47,368 nt of DNA from Acidimicrobiales bacterium AG-414-N20. GTDB lineage: Bacteria; Actinomycetota; Acidimicrobiia; Acidimicrobiales; MedAcidi-G1. Positions 1 to 7,841 of the stretch are shown here, piece by piece. Where the stretch lies: the NCBI GenBank assembly GCA_003214465.1, contig QCLO01000010.1:1-47368 (forward strand). The letters are read 5' to 3'. Positions within the stretch are counted from its first letter, which is position 1. Each line of letters begins with the position of its first letter. The notes below the pieces were generated by a model. It was not told where the DNA came from and searched no databases. It worked only from the letters and a program-made list of their open reading frames with translations. The position numbers and the translations under genes are program-made.

Positions 1-2
1 AG

Positions 3-1157
3 TCTGCCACTATGGCAGTAACCAATAAAGCGAGAGTTTTGAGGGAAGCAGGCGAACCAGTAATTGGTTTCGGAGCAGGCGAACCTGATTTCCCAACACC
101 CGACCATATTGTTGAAGCAGCAATTGCTGCTTGCCGTGAACCGTCTAATCACCGCTATGGACCAGCATCCGGTCTCCCAGAACTAAGAGAAGCATTAGTA
201 TATAAAACTGAACGAGATTCAAAATGGAGACCTGAAACTTCACAAATTCTGATAACAAACGGTGGGAAACATGCTGTTTACAATTCATGTGCTGCATTGA
301 TCGACCCTGGGGATGAGGTGCTACTCCCAGCTCCATATTGGACTACTTACCCTGAAGCCATAGCACTAGCAGGAGGAATCACAGTAGAAGTTCCAACAGA
401 TATTGAATCAGAATTTAAAGTCACAGTAGAACAATTAGAAGCTGCGACCACACCAGCGACAAAAGCTCTCTTTTTCGTCTCACCGTCGAACCCGACAGGC
501 GCTGTATATTCAGCCGAGGAGATAATAGCGATTGGACAATGGGCAATTGAAAGAGGGATCTGGATTATCGCAGATGAGATATATGAACATTTAACTTACG
601 AAGGACATGAACATCACTCCATTAGAGCTTTATTACCGGAAATAGATGATCAGTGCCTAATAGTGAATGGAGTAGCTAAGACTTACGCAATGACAGGCTG
701 GAGAGTCGGTTGGATGATAGGTCCGACTGATGTTATTTCTGCTGCGGGGAACCTTCAATCTCACGCCACTTCAAACGTAGCGAACGTATCCCAAAGAGCG
801 GCATTAGCGGCGGTTAGTGGAGATCTAGAAGATGTCATTCGGATGAGGGAATCTTTTGATCGTAGGAGACGAACGATGACCGAAATGCTTAACAACATTG
901 ACGGCGTCAGACTTTTAGAAACTCAAGGAGCTTTTTATGCCTTTCCTGACCTTTCAGCTTTTTATGACCGTGACATAGCCGGCAAAAAGGCACAGAATAC
1001 TCTTGAACTCGCAGCGATAATTTTAGAAGAAGCGAAAGTAGCCATAGTCCCCGGAGAAGCTTTTGGTTCTCCAGGGTATGCAAGACTATCTTTTGCGCTT
1101 GGAGACGAAGATTTGGAAGAAGGTCTTACTCGAATTATTAAGCTACTAAATAATTGA
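3..1157 (+). CDS. Aspartate-type aminotransferase, 5' end outside window
   Basis: PLP-dependent fold-type I aminotransferase of the aspartate aminotransferase family, which transfers amino groups between amino acids and 2-oxo acids in the cytoplasm. The sequence shows [12 protein letters not shown] near the N-terminus, NPTG, ADEIYE, and the PLP-lysine motif [11 protein letters not shown], with the lysine codon at 678-680. An ATG lies at 12, but the codons before it (3-11, Ser-Ala-Thr) continue the family's usual N-terminal segment SATLAVT. The ATG therefore aligns with an internal residue and the real start lies before the window. The C-terminal half is complete, with the [12 protein letters not shown] region. 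The stop is 4 nt before the next ATG, so the two genes are probably co-transcribed. Substrate preference (aspartate, aromatic or prephenate) cannot be told from sequence alone. Confidence 0.9.
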   Translation, partial: SATMAVTNKARVLREAGEPVIGFGAGEPDFPTPDHIVEAAIAACREPSNHRYGPASGLPELREALVYKTERDSKWRPETSQILITNGGKHAVYNSCAALIDPGDEVLLPAPYWTTYPEAIALAGGITVEVPTDIESEFKVTVEQLEAATTPATKALFFVSPSNPTGAVYSAEEIIAIGQWAIERGIWIIADEIYEHLTYEGHEHHSIRALLPEIDDQCLIVNGVAKTYAMTGWRVGWMIGPTDVISAAGNLQSHATSNVANVSQRAALAAVSGDLEDVIRMRESFDRRRRTMTEMLNNIDGVRLLETQGAFYAFPDLSAFYDRDIAGKKAQNTLELAAIILEEAKVAIVPGEAFGSPGYARLSFALGDEDLEEGLTRIIKLLNN

Positions 1158-1161
1158 GTTC

Positions 1162-3081
1162 ATGACCATCACCAAACCTTATGGAACATGGGAATCGCTC
1201 ATCACATCAGAAATGTTGGTTGGTGGAGCGGTACGACTTGGCGAAATAGTTACAGATGGAGACGATGTCTGGTGGGCCGAATCGCGACCAGATGAAGGTG
1301 GGCGCACAGTTATTGTGCGCAATGGAAAAGACCAAACAGATAAAAAAACAAACGTTAGAACGCTAGTTCATGAATATGGAGGTAGTGCATGGTGGGTCAG
1401 AAACGGAACCCTTGTATACAGCCAATATTTGGATCAACGTTTATACCGTCGAGACAAATCAGGTGATTCAATTCCTTTGACTCCTGAATCAGAAACTCAG
1501 CAAAGCTACAGATATGCCGATGGTCGAATAACTAACAATGAGGATTGGTATGTATGTGTAAGAGAGATTCACACTTCAAGTGATGAAGAACCTTCAAATG
1601 AGATTGTTGCAGTTCCATTAGATGGATCCCAACAAATAAGGGTTTTGGTTTCAGGGCCTGATTTTGTTTCTTCTCCGAGAGTATCGAAAGAAGGTGATCA
1701 GATTGCTTGGGTGCAATGGAATCATCCGAACATGCCGTGGGATGACACCCAATTGTGTATTGCATCATTAGAGGAAATGGTCCTCAGTAATCAAAAGGTG
1801 ACGAAATCCAAAGCAGAGTCTTTTTTTCAACCTGAATGGGATGATCAGGGAAACTTGCATGTGGTAAGTGATCGAAACAACTGGTGGAATCTTTTTCGAG
1901 TTGATCAAAGCACAAACGAAATTGATTTAACATCATTGACCAATATCGAAGCAGAAATAGGTCTACCTCAATGGGTTTTCGGACAGTCTAGATATGCATT
2001 TGTGGGAGATGAGATCTGGTTCGTTTACAGGGAAGCAGGAATCGATAAACTCGCAACACTTTCATCGAATGGACAGTTCGAACAGATAAAAATCGACGCT
2101 ACAGAAATTGAGTCTGTCACAAACTATCAAGACGGAATAGTCGCAACTGTCAGCTCATGGAAAGCTGAATCATCGGTGATGTTCATCAACAGTGAAGAGG
2201 TCCGGCCTTTAAGTAAAACTCGTAACCTTGATATAGGTGAAAGCTGGTTTCCAGTACCAGAAACTTTCACCTATCAAACTTCAGACTCTGAAAAGGCACA
2301 CGCTCTTTTCTATTCACCTACAAATCCTGAATATGAAATCCACAAAAATGAAAATCCACCACTTATCGTTCTAGCTCATGGAGGACCTACAGGATCTGCA
2401 AGACGTCAACTTCAACTATCCATCGCTTACTGGACAAGTCGAGGATTTGGTGTGGCTGACGTCGATTACCGTGGCTCGACAGGATACGGAAGGTTATATA
2501 GAAACCGTCTTCGTAATAGTTGGGGTTTAGCGGATGTTGAAGACTGCGTTGCTGTAGCAAAACATCTAGTAGCTCAAAAAAAAGTAGACAAAAACAGGTT
2601 AGCCATAAAAGGAGGCAGCGCTGGAGGGTTCACAGTCTTGGCAGCTCTTACATTCCATGACACTTTTACTGCGGGTGCAAGCAGATATGGGATCGCAGAT
2701 TTGGCGATACTTGCAAAAGATACACATAAGTTTGAATCTCGATACCTAGATCGACTTGTAGGAAAATGGCCTGAAGATGAAGAGATCTATAAGCAAAGAT
2801 CACCAATACATCACATTGAACAACTATCAACTCCTATGGTGATACTCCAAGGATCAGAAGACCCGATTGTTCCACCTAACCAAGCCCATCTAATGGCCAA
2901 AAAATTGAAAGAAAACGACATACCACACGCATTAATAGAATTCTCAGACGAAGGTCACGGATTCAGAAAAGCTCCTAATATAACAAAAGCAATTGAATCA
3001 GAGTTAGCTTTTTTTGCTCAGATTTTCAACTTTGAGCCTTTTGATGATCTGCCAAAAATATGTATTGAAAGCAATATTTGA
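1162..3081 (+). CDS. S9 family prolyl oligopeptidase / acylaminoacyl-peptidase
   Basis: A 639-residue serine peptidase of the S9 (prolyl oligopeptidase) family. Roughly the first 390 residues form a beta-propeller-like region with repeated beta strands and Trp/Asp-rich turns. The C-terminal third is an alpha/beta hydrolase with an AHGGPTG oxyanion-region motif, the nucleophile elbow GGSAGG (Ser486), the acid in GSEDPIVP (Asp567) and the base in DEGHGF (His599). Length and triad spacing are normal for dipeptidyl aminopeptidase/acylaminoacyl-peptidase members. No signal peptide is visible, so it is probably cytoplasmic and trims oligopeptides. It follows the aminotransferase after 4 nt, and the next gene is separated by the leucine leader region. 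The exact peptide preference is unknown. Confidence 0.9.
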   Translation: MTITKPYGTWESLITSEMLVGGAVRLGEIVTDGDDVWWAESRPDEGGRTVIVRNGKDQTDKKTNVRTLVHEYGGSAWWVRNGTLVYSQYLDQRLYRRDKSGDSIPLTPESETQQSYRYADGRITNNEDWYVCVREIHTSSDEEPSNEIVAVPLDGSQQIRVLVSGPDFVSSPRVSKEGDQIAWVQWNHPNMPWDDTQLCIASLEEMVLSNQKVTKSKAESFFQPEWDDQGNLHVVSDRNNWWNLFRVDQSTNEIDLTSLTNIEAEIGLPQWVFGQSRYAFVGDEIWFVYREAGIDKLATLSSNGQFEQIKIDATEIESVTNYQDGIVATVSSWKAESSVMFINSEEVRPLSKTRNLDIGESWFPVPETFTYQTSDSEKAHALFYSPTNPEYEIHKNENPPLIVLAHGGPTGSARRQLQLSIAYWTSRGFGVADVDYRGSTGYGRLYRNRLRNSWGLADVEDCVAVAKHLVAQKKVDKNRLAIKGGSAGGFTVLAALTFHDTFTAGASRYGIADLAILAKDTHKFESRYLDRLVGKWPEDEEIYKQRSPIHHIEQLSTPMVILQGSEDPIVPPNQAHLMAKKLKENDIPHALIEFSDEGHGFRKAPNITKAIESELAFFAQIFNFEPFDDLPKICIESNI

Positions 3082-3097
3082 ACCAAAATAAAAAAGT

Positions 3098-3128
3098 TTG
3101 CTTACCTTGAGCCAATAGGGGCTAGAAT
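3098..3128 (+). promoter_or_regulatory. Putative promoter of the leu operon
   Basis: TAGAAT at 3123-3128 resembles a -10 box, and TTGCTT at 3098-3103 is a possible -35 with a long 19-nt spacer. The expected transcription start would fall around 3135, immediately at the ATG of the leader peptide, which would make the leader ORF leaderless. Leaderless mRNAs are common in Actinomycetota. The call rests on motif match and position only. Confidence 0.4.
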
Positions 3129-3135
3129 AAAAATT

Positions 3136-3168
3136 ATGATAACCAAGAACCTTCTCTTGCTTATGTAG
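3136..3168 (+). CDS. leu operon leader peptide (MITKNLLLLM)
   Basis: A 10-codon ORF, ATG to TAG, encoding Met-Ile-Thr-Lys-Asn-Leu-Leu-Leu-Leu-Met. Four consecutive Leu codons (CTT CTC TTG CTT, 3151-3162) sit just before the stop. It is followed at once by a strong hairpin, then an intrinsic terminator, then leuA. This is the classic arrangement of a ribosome-mediated attenuator: stalling at Leu codons when charged tRNA-Leu is scarce would alter folding of the downstream RNA. There is no good Shine-Dalgarno, but the ORF may start at the transcript's 5' end. It is too short for ordinary gene callers. Actinobacterial leuA genes are known to carry leader regulation; this particular example is read from sequence. 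Confidence 0.8.
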   Translation: MITKNLLLLM

Positions 3169-3197
3169 GACAAACGCATATAAACACGCGTTTGTCC
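3168..3197 (+). promoter_or_regulatory. Pause-type hairpin of the leu attenuator
   Basis: A perfect 10-bp inverted repeat: GGACAAACGC (3168-3177) and GCGTTTGTCC (3188-3197) around a 10-nt loop. Its 5' arm begins with the G of the leader-peptide stop codon, so a ribosome stalled on the Leu run or resting at the stop would cover the arm. I did not find a convincing antiterminator pairing with the terminator stem, so the switching mechanism is not explained (a pseudoknot is possible). Confidence 0.65.
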
Positions 3198-3199
3198 GC

Positions 3200-3230
3200 A
3201 CCTCCTGAGCCAAAGGCCGGGAGGTTTTTT
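3200..3230 (+). terminator. Intrinsic terminator (attenuator) before leuA
   Basis: Stem ACCTCC (3200-3205) with GGAGGT (3220-3225), extended inward by a U-G and a G-C pair, followed by a run of six T at 3225-3230. It lies between the Leu-rich leader peptide and the leuA ribosome-binding site, as expected of an attenuator rather than an end-of-gene terminator. Confidence 0.75.
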
Positions 3231-3277
3231 ACTTTTAGAAACAAGAATAAAAACATTTAAACAACGGAGACAAGACA

Positions 3278-4852
3278 ATGAGCAACGATACTGCCAGTGA
3301 AAAAGTGGTTATTTTTGACACCACTTTGAGAGATGGTGAACAATCACCAGGCATTTCTCTTGATGTAGGAGAAAAGCTAGAAATAGCTGGACAGCTTGCT
3401 CGACTGGGAGTTGATTACATCGAAGCAGGGTTTCCAATAGCAAGCCAAGGTGATTTCGACGCGGTGCATGCAATAGCTTCTAACGTAAGTGGCCCCGTAA
3501 TTTGCGGACTATCACGTACAAGCTATAAAGACATAGATCGTTGTTGGGAAGCAATAGAGCCTGCAGAAAAACGAAGAATCCACACATTTATTGCTACAAG
3601 CCCAACGCATATGGAACATAAGCTAAAAATGACACCGGAACAGGTTCTGGCTGAGGCTGCTTCCGCAGTTGGTAGAGCCAGAGAATACACCGATGATGTT
3701 GAATTCAGCCCTGAAGATGCATCTAGATCAGATTTCGATTTTATGTGTGATGTGCTTCAAGCAGCAGTTGACAACGGGGCAGGAACATTAAACATCCCAG
3801 ACACCGTTGGTTATGCAACACCTCACGAATGGGCTGAGAGAATCAAGTTAATAAGAGAAAGAGTTAAAGGCGACTACATAATCAGCACTCACTGTCATAA
3901 TGACCTCGGTTTAGCAGTAGCGAATTCATTGGCAGCTGTGGTATCGGGAGCTCGACAAGTCGAGTGCACAATTAACGGGATCGGTGAAAGAGCAGGAAAC
4001 GCAGCTATGGAAGAAATAGTCATGACATTAAGAACGCGTCCTGACATATACCCAAATCTTGAAGTAGGAATTGAAACCGAAGAACTAGCCCGCTCAAGTC
4101 GAATGGTAAGTCGACTTACTGGATATCCGGTTCAATACAACAAAGCCGTAGTAGGAAGAAATGCATTTGCACATGAATCTGGGATACACCAACACGGTGT
4201 TTTAAACGAAAGAACCACCTATGAAATAATGGATCCTTCTGTAGTCGGACAAGATGGAAGCAAATTAGTACTAGGAAAGCACTCAGGTAGAGCAGCATTT
4301 AAAGACGCGCTTTCAAAAATGGGTCTAGATATCCAAGGTGATGCCCTTAATAGTGCTTTTACCCGCTTTAAAGAACTAGCTGATCGAAAAGTACAACTTA
4401 GCGATGCAGACCTAGAAGCATTAGTAGCAGAAGAGATGGGCAGTTCAATTGAAAATTCATATGAATTGGTGACACTCGACGTTAAGGGAGGGAATGCAAA
4501 CACTCCTGAAGCGGAAGTTGTTTTAGAGTCAGACGGGGTGCAAATAAAAGCTACGTCTGAAGGCGACGGCATGGTAGATGCTGCATGCACAGCAATAAAA
4601 AAAGCGACAGATATCGAAGGAAGATTAACTGATTACACTGTCACGTCAGTAACAGGTGGGGTCGACGCGTTGGCGGATGTGGCGCTTTCATTTGAAAGCA
4701 AAGATGGGCTGAAAGTATCCGGCAGGGGCTTATCAACAGATGTCGTTGAAGCTTCTGCTAGAGCGTTTATCTCAGCATTGAACAAAGTAATCCGAGTACG
4801 GAACTCAGGGGAAAATCCACAAGCAGTAGACCGCCCTGGTCATATTGGTTAG
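3278..4852 (+). CDS. leuA: 2-isopropylmalate synthase
   Basis: First committed step of leucine synthesis: condensation of acetyl-CoA with 2-oxoisovalerate. The 524-residue length matches the bacterial LeuA type. The N-terminal DRE-TIM barrel has FDTTLRDGEQSPG (about residues 12-24) and the metal-binding HCH triad (His205, His207), then NGIGERAGNAAMEE. The C-terminal ~150 residues form the regulatory LeuA dimer domain that senses leucine. The start has a good ribosome-binding site (GGAG, 8 nt before the ATG). It heads a leuA-leuC-leuD run; leuB is not in the window. Expression is probably controlled by the leader attenuator upstream, in addition to leucine feedback on the enzyme. Confidence 0.96.
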   Translation: MSNDTASEKVVIFDTTLRDGEQSPGISLDVGEKLEIAGQLARLGVDYIEAGFPIASQGDFDAVHAIASNVSGPVICGLSRTSYKDIDRCWEAIEPAEKRRIHTFIATSPTHMEHKLKMTPEQVLAEAASAVGRAREYTDDVEFSPEDASRSDFDFMCDVLQAAVDNGAGTLNIPDTVGYATPHEWAERIKLIRERVKGDYIISTHCHNDLGLAVANSLAAVVSGARQVECTINGIGERAGNAAMEEIVMTLRTRPDIYPNLEVGIETEELARSSRMVSRLTGYPVQYNKAVVGRNAFAHESGIHQHGVLNERTTYEIMDPSVVGQDGSKLVLGKHSGRAAFKDALSKMGLDIQGDALNSAFTRFKELADRKVQLSDADLEALVAEEMGSSIENSYELVTLDVKGGNANTPEAEVVLESDGVQIKATSEGDGMVDAACTAIKKATDIEGRLTDYTVTSVTGGVDALADVALSFESKDGLKVSGRGLSTDVVEASARAFISALNKVIRVRNSGENPQAVDRPGHIG

Positions 4853-4871
4853 TGGGTAGGATAAAACTTTT

Positions 4872-6290
4872 ATGTCAGGTAAAACATTAAGTCAGAAAGT
4901 TTGGGAACGACATGTAGTCCACAGTGATGAAAGTGGTTCGGACCTGCTCTTTATTGATTTACACCTTGTACATGAAGTTACTTCGCCACAAGCTTTCGAT
5001 GGTTTACGAATGGCAGGCAGAGAAGTTCTTCGCCCGGATTTAACAGTCGCGACCGAAGATCATAATGTTCCCACTACAGAAACAGACAAACCTATAGCCG
5101 ATCCAATTAGTCGTAAACAGATAGAAACTTTAAGAAACAACTGTTCTGAATTCGACATACGTCTTTTCTCAATGGGCGACCAAGGTCAAGGAATTGTCCA
5201 CGTCATAGGACCAGAAATGGGACTCACGCTTCCTGGAATGACTGTTGTTTGTGGTGATAGTCATACAAGCACCCATGGAGCATTCGGGGCACTTGCATTT
5301 GGAATCGGCACAAGTGAAGTCGAACATGTTTTAGCAACACAAACACTTCCCCAAACAGAACCAGGAACATTATCAGTGACAGTAGATGGAAAGCTTCCTG
5401 AAGGAACTACTGCAAAAGACGTGATTCTCGCGATTATCGGAGAGTTAGGTACTGGTGGCGGCATTGGAAAAATAATTGAATATAGAGGTGAGGCCATCAG
5501 AAATCTTTCAATGGAAGGAAGGATGACTGTCTGCAACATGTCGATAGAGGCTGGAGCCAAAGCAGGATTAATAGCACCAGATGAAACGACTTTTGAATAC
5601 CTAAAAGGTAGAACGCACAGCCCAAGCGCCGATCAGTGGGAAGAAGCAATAGCAGATTGGAAATCTTTAGCTACTGATGATGACGCTAAATTTGATCAAG
5701 AAATAGTCATAAACGGAAACGAAATTTCACCTTATGTGACTTGGGGAACCAATCCGGGACAGGTCGCACCAATAAAAGGTCTAATCCCAGACCCAGAACA
5801 ATTCGCGGAGCCCGCACAACAAGAATCAGCAAGAAGGGCACTTGAGTACATGGGAATTGCAGAAGGAACTAAAATATCTGAAATCTCGGTAGACACAGTT
5901 TTTATTGGATCTTGCACAAATAGTCGTATAGAGGATCTAAGAGAAGCCGCAAAAGTAGCGCAAGGTCAACAAGTCGCACCTGGAGTTAGAACTCTCGTAG
6001 TTCCGGGGTCAGGGTCAGTTAAAGCTCAGGCTGAAGCAGAAGGACTTCATGAAATCTTCCTAGAAGCTGGATTCGACTGGCGTGAGCCTGGGTGCTCCAT
6101 GTGTCTCGCAATGAATCCAGACAAACTAAAAGAAGGCGAACGTTGTGCCAGCACGAGTAACCGTAATTTTGAAGGACGTCAAGGTAGAGGGGGAAGAACG
6201 CATTTGGTTTCCCCAGCAGTAGCTGCTGCAACAGCTATTGTCGGAGCCTTTGCAACACCTGAAGATCTAGAGGCAAGAGGAGTCAAGTAG
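4872..6290 (+). CDS. leuC: 3-isopropylmalate dehydratase large subunit
   Basis: Catalytic subunit of isopropylmalate isomerase, interconverting 2- and 3-isopropylmalate with LeuD. The 472 residues are the usual LeuC length. The three [4Fe-4S] ligand cysteines of the aconitase family are present: Cys348 in GSCTNSR, and Cys408 and Cys411 in GCSMC. The substrate-side motif [12 protein letters not shown] and the [10 protein letters not shown] motif are intact. TAGGA lies upstream of the ATG. It follows leuA after 19 nt and precedes leuD by 2 nt, so the three are one transcription unit. Confidence 0.96.
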   Translation: MSGKTLSQKVWERHVVHSDESGSDLLFIDLHLVHEVTSPQAFDGLRMAGREVLRPDLTVATEDHNVPTTETDKPIADPISRKQIETLRNNCSEFDIRLFSMGDQGQGIVHVIGPEMGLTLPGMTVVCGDSHTSTHGAFGALAFGIGTSEVEHVLATQTLPQTEPGTLSVTVDGKLPEGTTAKDVILAIIGELGTGGGIGKIIEYRGEAIRNLSMEGRMTVCNMSIEAGAKAGLIAPDETTFEYLKGRTHSPSADQWEEAIADWKSLATDDDAKFDQEIVINGNEISPYVTWGTNPGQVAPIKGLIPDPEQFAEPAQQESARRALEYMGIAEGTKISEISVDTVFIGSCTNSRIEDLREAAKVAQGQQVAPGVRTLVVPGSGSVKAQAEAEGLHEIFLEAGFDWREPGCSMCLAMNPDKLKEGERCASTSNRNFEGRQGRGGRTHLVSPAVAAATAIVGAFATPEDLEARGVK

Positions 6291-6292
6291 TT

Positions 6293-6889
6293 ATGGAACC
6301 GGTAGAAATAGTTTTTGGCACAGCACTTCCTTTAAACCGCTCTGACGTAGACACGGACCAAATAATCCCAAGTGATTGGCTCAAGCGAGTAGAACGAACA
6401 GGTTTTGATAGAGGATTATTTAGCGAATGGAGAGATAATCCTTCTTTCGTGCTTAACGATGAACGATTTGCTCAGGCAAGGATCCTTGTAGCAGGACCAA
6501 ATTTTGGAACTGGATCCTCTAGAGAACACGCAGTCTGGGCGATTCAACAATATGGATTCCAAGCAGTGATATCACCTCGTTTTGCAGATATTTTCCGAAA
6601 TAACTGCACCAAAAACGGACTTGTGCCAGTTGAAGTATCAGACGAAATAGGGAAGGATTTACTCCAAGCCATAGAGAACAATCCAGAACTAATTTTGACT
6701 GTAGACGTAGCGAAACGCATTCTCGAAGTTCCCGATGCAAATATTTCTTGCAGTTTCCCATTAGAAGAAACAGTGCAGGAGAGGTTCTTAAAAGGTCTAG
6801 ACGATATCGGTATCACTATGAAACATGAAGAAGTAATTCATAAATATCAACAAGACAGACCATCCTGGCTTCCCTCTATTAGCGTTTAG
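6293..6889 (+). CDS. leuD: 3-isopropylmalate dehydratase small subunit
   Basis: Swivelling-domain partner of LeuC. The 198 residues carry the family features LNRSDVDTDQIIPSDWLKR and FGTGSSREHAVWA. The ATG is 2 nt after the leuC stop, with an AGGAG-like site in the end of leuC, so translation is probably coupled. The gene ends convergently against the minus-strand selenoprotein gene (stop at 6921-6923), and no clear terminator was seen in the 31-bp gap. Confidence 0.95.
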   Translation: MEPVEIVFGTALPLNRSDVDTDQIIPSDWLKRVERTGFDRGLFSEWRDNPSFVLNDERFAQARILVAGPNFGTGSSREHAVWAIQQYGFQAVISPRFADIFRNNCTKNGLVPVEVSDEIGKDLLQAIENNPELILTVDVAKRILEVPDANISCSFPLEETVQERFLKGLDDIGITMKHEEVIHKYQQDRPSWLPSISV

Positions 6890-6920
6890 GCCCTTCCGAC
6901 ATGCAGAGGTTGAAATTTGT

Positions 6921-7616
6921 TCAAGAAATATAATTGGCTTTATCCACTAAAGAAAAAATTCCTTCTAAATTCAAATGCCCCATGTGCGTCAGAACAATGC
7001 CTTTTGAATTCACTACAGCGAAAGCTGGTTGGCTAATAACGCCAAATTTTCTCCAAACTTCTCCAGTGTCGGCAATATTTGCAAAATTAAGACCCCATTC
7101 TGCAACCCTTTTTTTAGAAAGCTCAGGGTTATTAATACTCGCTGCAACCCCCACAACTTTCACAGAATTATTTGCTTCAACGACCGTTGGAGCCTCTCTG
7201 CGGCAAGTAAGTCAATTTGGCGCCCAAAACCAGAAAAGTATGTTCTGATCAAATTTGTTTTTTGTATCAGGCATCTCGTCTTTTAGCGCATAGGCATTTG
7301 CAGCCAGCCATAGCTCAGAGCCATCAATGCTCTGACCGTGTGTTGTGGTAGCAACGAAGTCAAGTTCTTGAGGCATGGGAAATTTCGCAACTGTAGTTGT
7401 CGACTCCAACAGAACAACTTTTGTTGTGGTTGGGGGTGAGGTTGTTGTTGAAGTTTTCGGCGGTGCAGTTGTTGTTGAGGTAGTTGGGGACGTAGATACC
7501 TCTAAGTTGTTTACTGGTTCATTAAGTGTTAGAGAGTTTTCATCAGCACTACAGGAAATAGCGAATAATAAGAGAGCTGAAAGAACATGTATTTTTCGCA
7601 TCAGTAAGCTTGCCAT
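6921..7616 (-). CDS. Predicted selenoprotein: MPT53/DsbE-like thioredoxin lipoprotein (UxxC)
   Basis: One reading frame of 231 codons on the minus strand, with a single in-frame UGA at codon 135 (7214-7212). The N-terminus (residues 6-22) is a lipoprotein-like signal, with Cys22 in FAISC. A Thr/Pro/Ser-rich linker (about 42-75) leads to a thioredoxin fold. The active site reads WFWAPN-UGA-LTC-RREAP, whereas secreted actinobacterial homologues of the MPT53/DsbE type have WFWAPWCPxC-RxEAP. The UGA thus replaces the first redox cysteine, giving Sec135-x-x-Cys138. The frame continues through VKVVGVAAS to the cis-proline loop SQPAF (Pro197) and ends normally. A GGUC-loop hairpin follows the UGA. 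It is probably an extracytoplasmic disulfide oxidoreductase. The start at 7616 has AAAGAG 8 nt upstream; Met6 is an alternative. A nonsense-mutated pseudogene is the main competing reading, but is unlikely given the exact site and hairpin. Confidence 0.85.
7174..7193 (-). promoter_or_regulatory. Predicted bacterial SECIS hairpin
   Basis: Minus-strand stem GCTCCAAC (7193-7186), loop GGTC (7185-7182), stem GTTGAAGC (7181-7174). It has seven Watson-Crick pairs and one C-A mismatch, with the loop starting 26 nt after the UGA. Bacterial SECIS elements lie within the coding region just downstream of UGA and expose a G-U pair in a small apical loop; the E. coli fdhF element also presents GGUC. The position and loop fit that model. 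Confidence 0.7.
7212..7214 (-). other. In-frame UGA, predicted selenocysteine codon
   Basis: TGA on the minus strand at codon 135 of the thioredoxin-like gene. The same frame resumes directly with Leu-Thr-Cys-Arg-Arg-Glu-Ala-Pro, the standard continuation of a thioredoxin active site. Treating it as a stop truncates the protein one residue before its second catalytic cysteine region. Confidence 0.8.
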
Positions 7617-7708
7617 GAATTTTTCTCTTTAGAAGTGAATATGGGCACACCTAATATCAAAGGAAAACAGCGCACGGAATAACACTATGTTGGATACCGT
7701 CAAAACAA

Positions 7709-7795
7709 GTGAGCACAAGGCGTTTAATTATTTCGGCACTTTTTTGCGGACTAGCAATTCTTTTAGCTTTTGCTATTCAAGTGCTCTTGGCATAG
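7709..7795 (+). CDS. Possible small membrane peptide (28 aa)
   Basis: A GTG-initiated frame of 28 codons encoding a short basic N-terminus (STRR) followed by about 22 hydrophobic residues ending in QVLLA and a TAG stop. It looks like a single transmembrane helix with positive-inside topology. It sits between the divergent selenoprotein gene and lpdA. The Shine-Dalgarno is poor and the start is GTG, so this could be chance. An overlapping ATG frame from 7687 shows no such pattern. Confidence 0.3.
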   Translation: MSTRRLIISALFCGLAILLAFAIQVLLA

Positions 7796-7799
7796 GAAA

Positions 7800-7805
7800 T
7801 ATAAT
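7800..7805 (+). promoter_or_regulatory. Putative -10 box upstream of lpdA
   Basis: A perfect TATAAT at 7800-7805, 36 nt before the lpdA start codon. No convincing -35 was found at the expected distance. It would give a leader of about 30 nt and drive lpdA, lipB-lipA and the following membrane protein. Confidence 0.4.
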
Positions 7806-7841
7806 AAAAGTGAAACAATTTGAAAATTAAGAAATTTATAA

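Noticed and set aside
6921-7214. Reading the thioredoxin gene as a pseudogene with a nonsense mutation
   Set aside because: The UGA hits exactly the redox Cys position, no other stop or frameshift exists in 231 codons, and a GGUC-loop hairpin follows. Decay would not be expected to choose this codon.
6934-7632. Plus-strand ORFs of 85-104 codons opposite the thioredoxin gene
   Set aside because: They are antisense shadows of the minus-strand gene; the Val-rich translation is the complement of Thr codons.
7687-7830. 47-codon ATG frame before lpdA
   Set aside because: It has no hydrophobic or domain pattern, overlaps the better 28-codon membrane frame, and lacks a ribosome-binding site.
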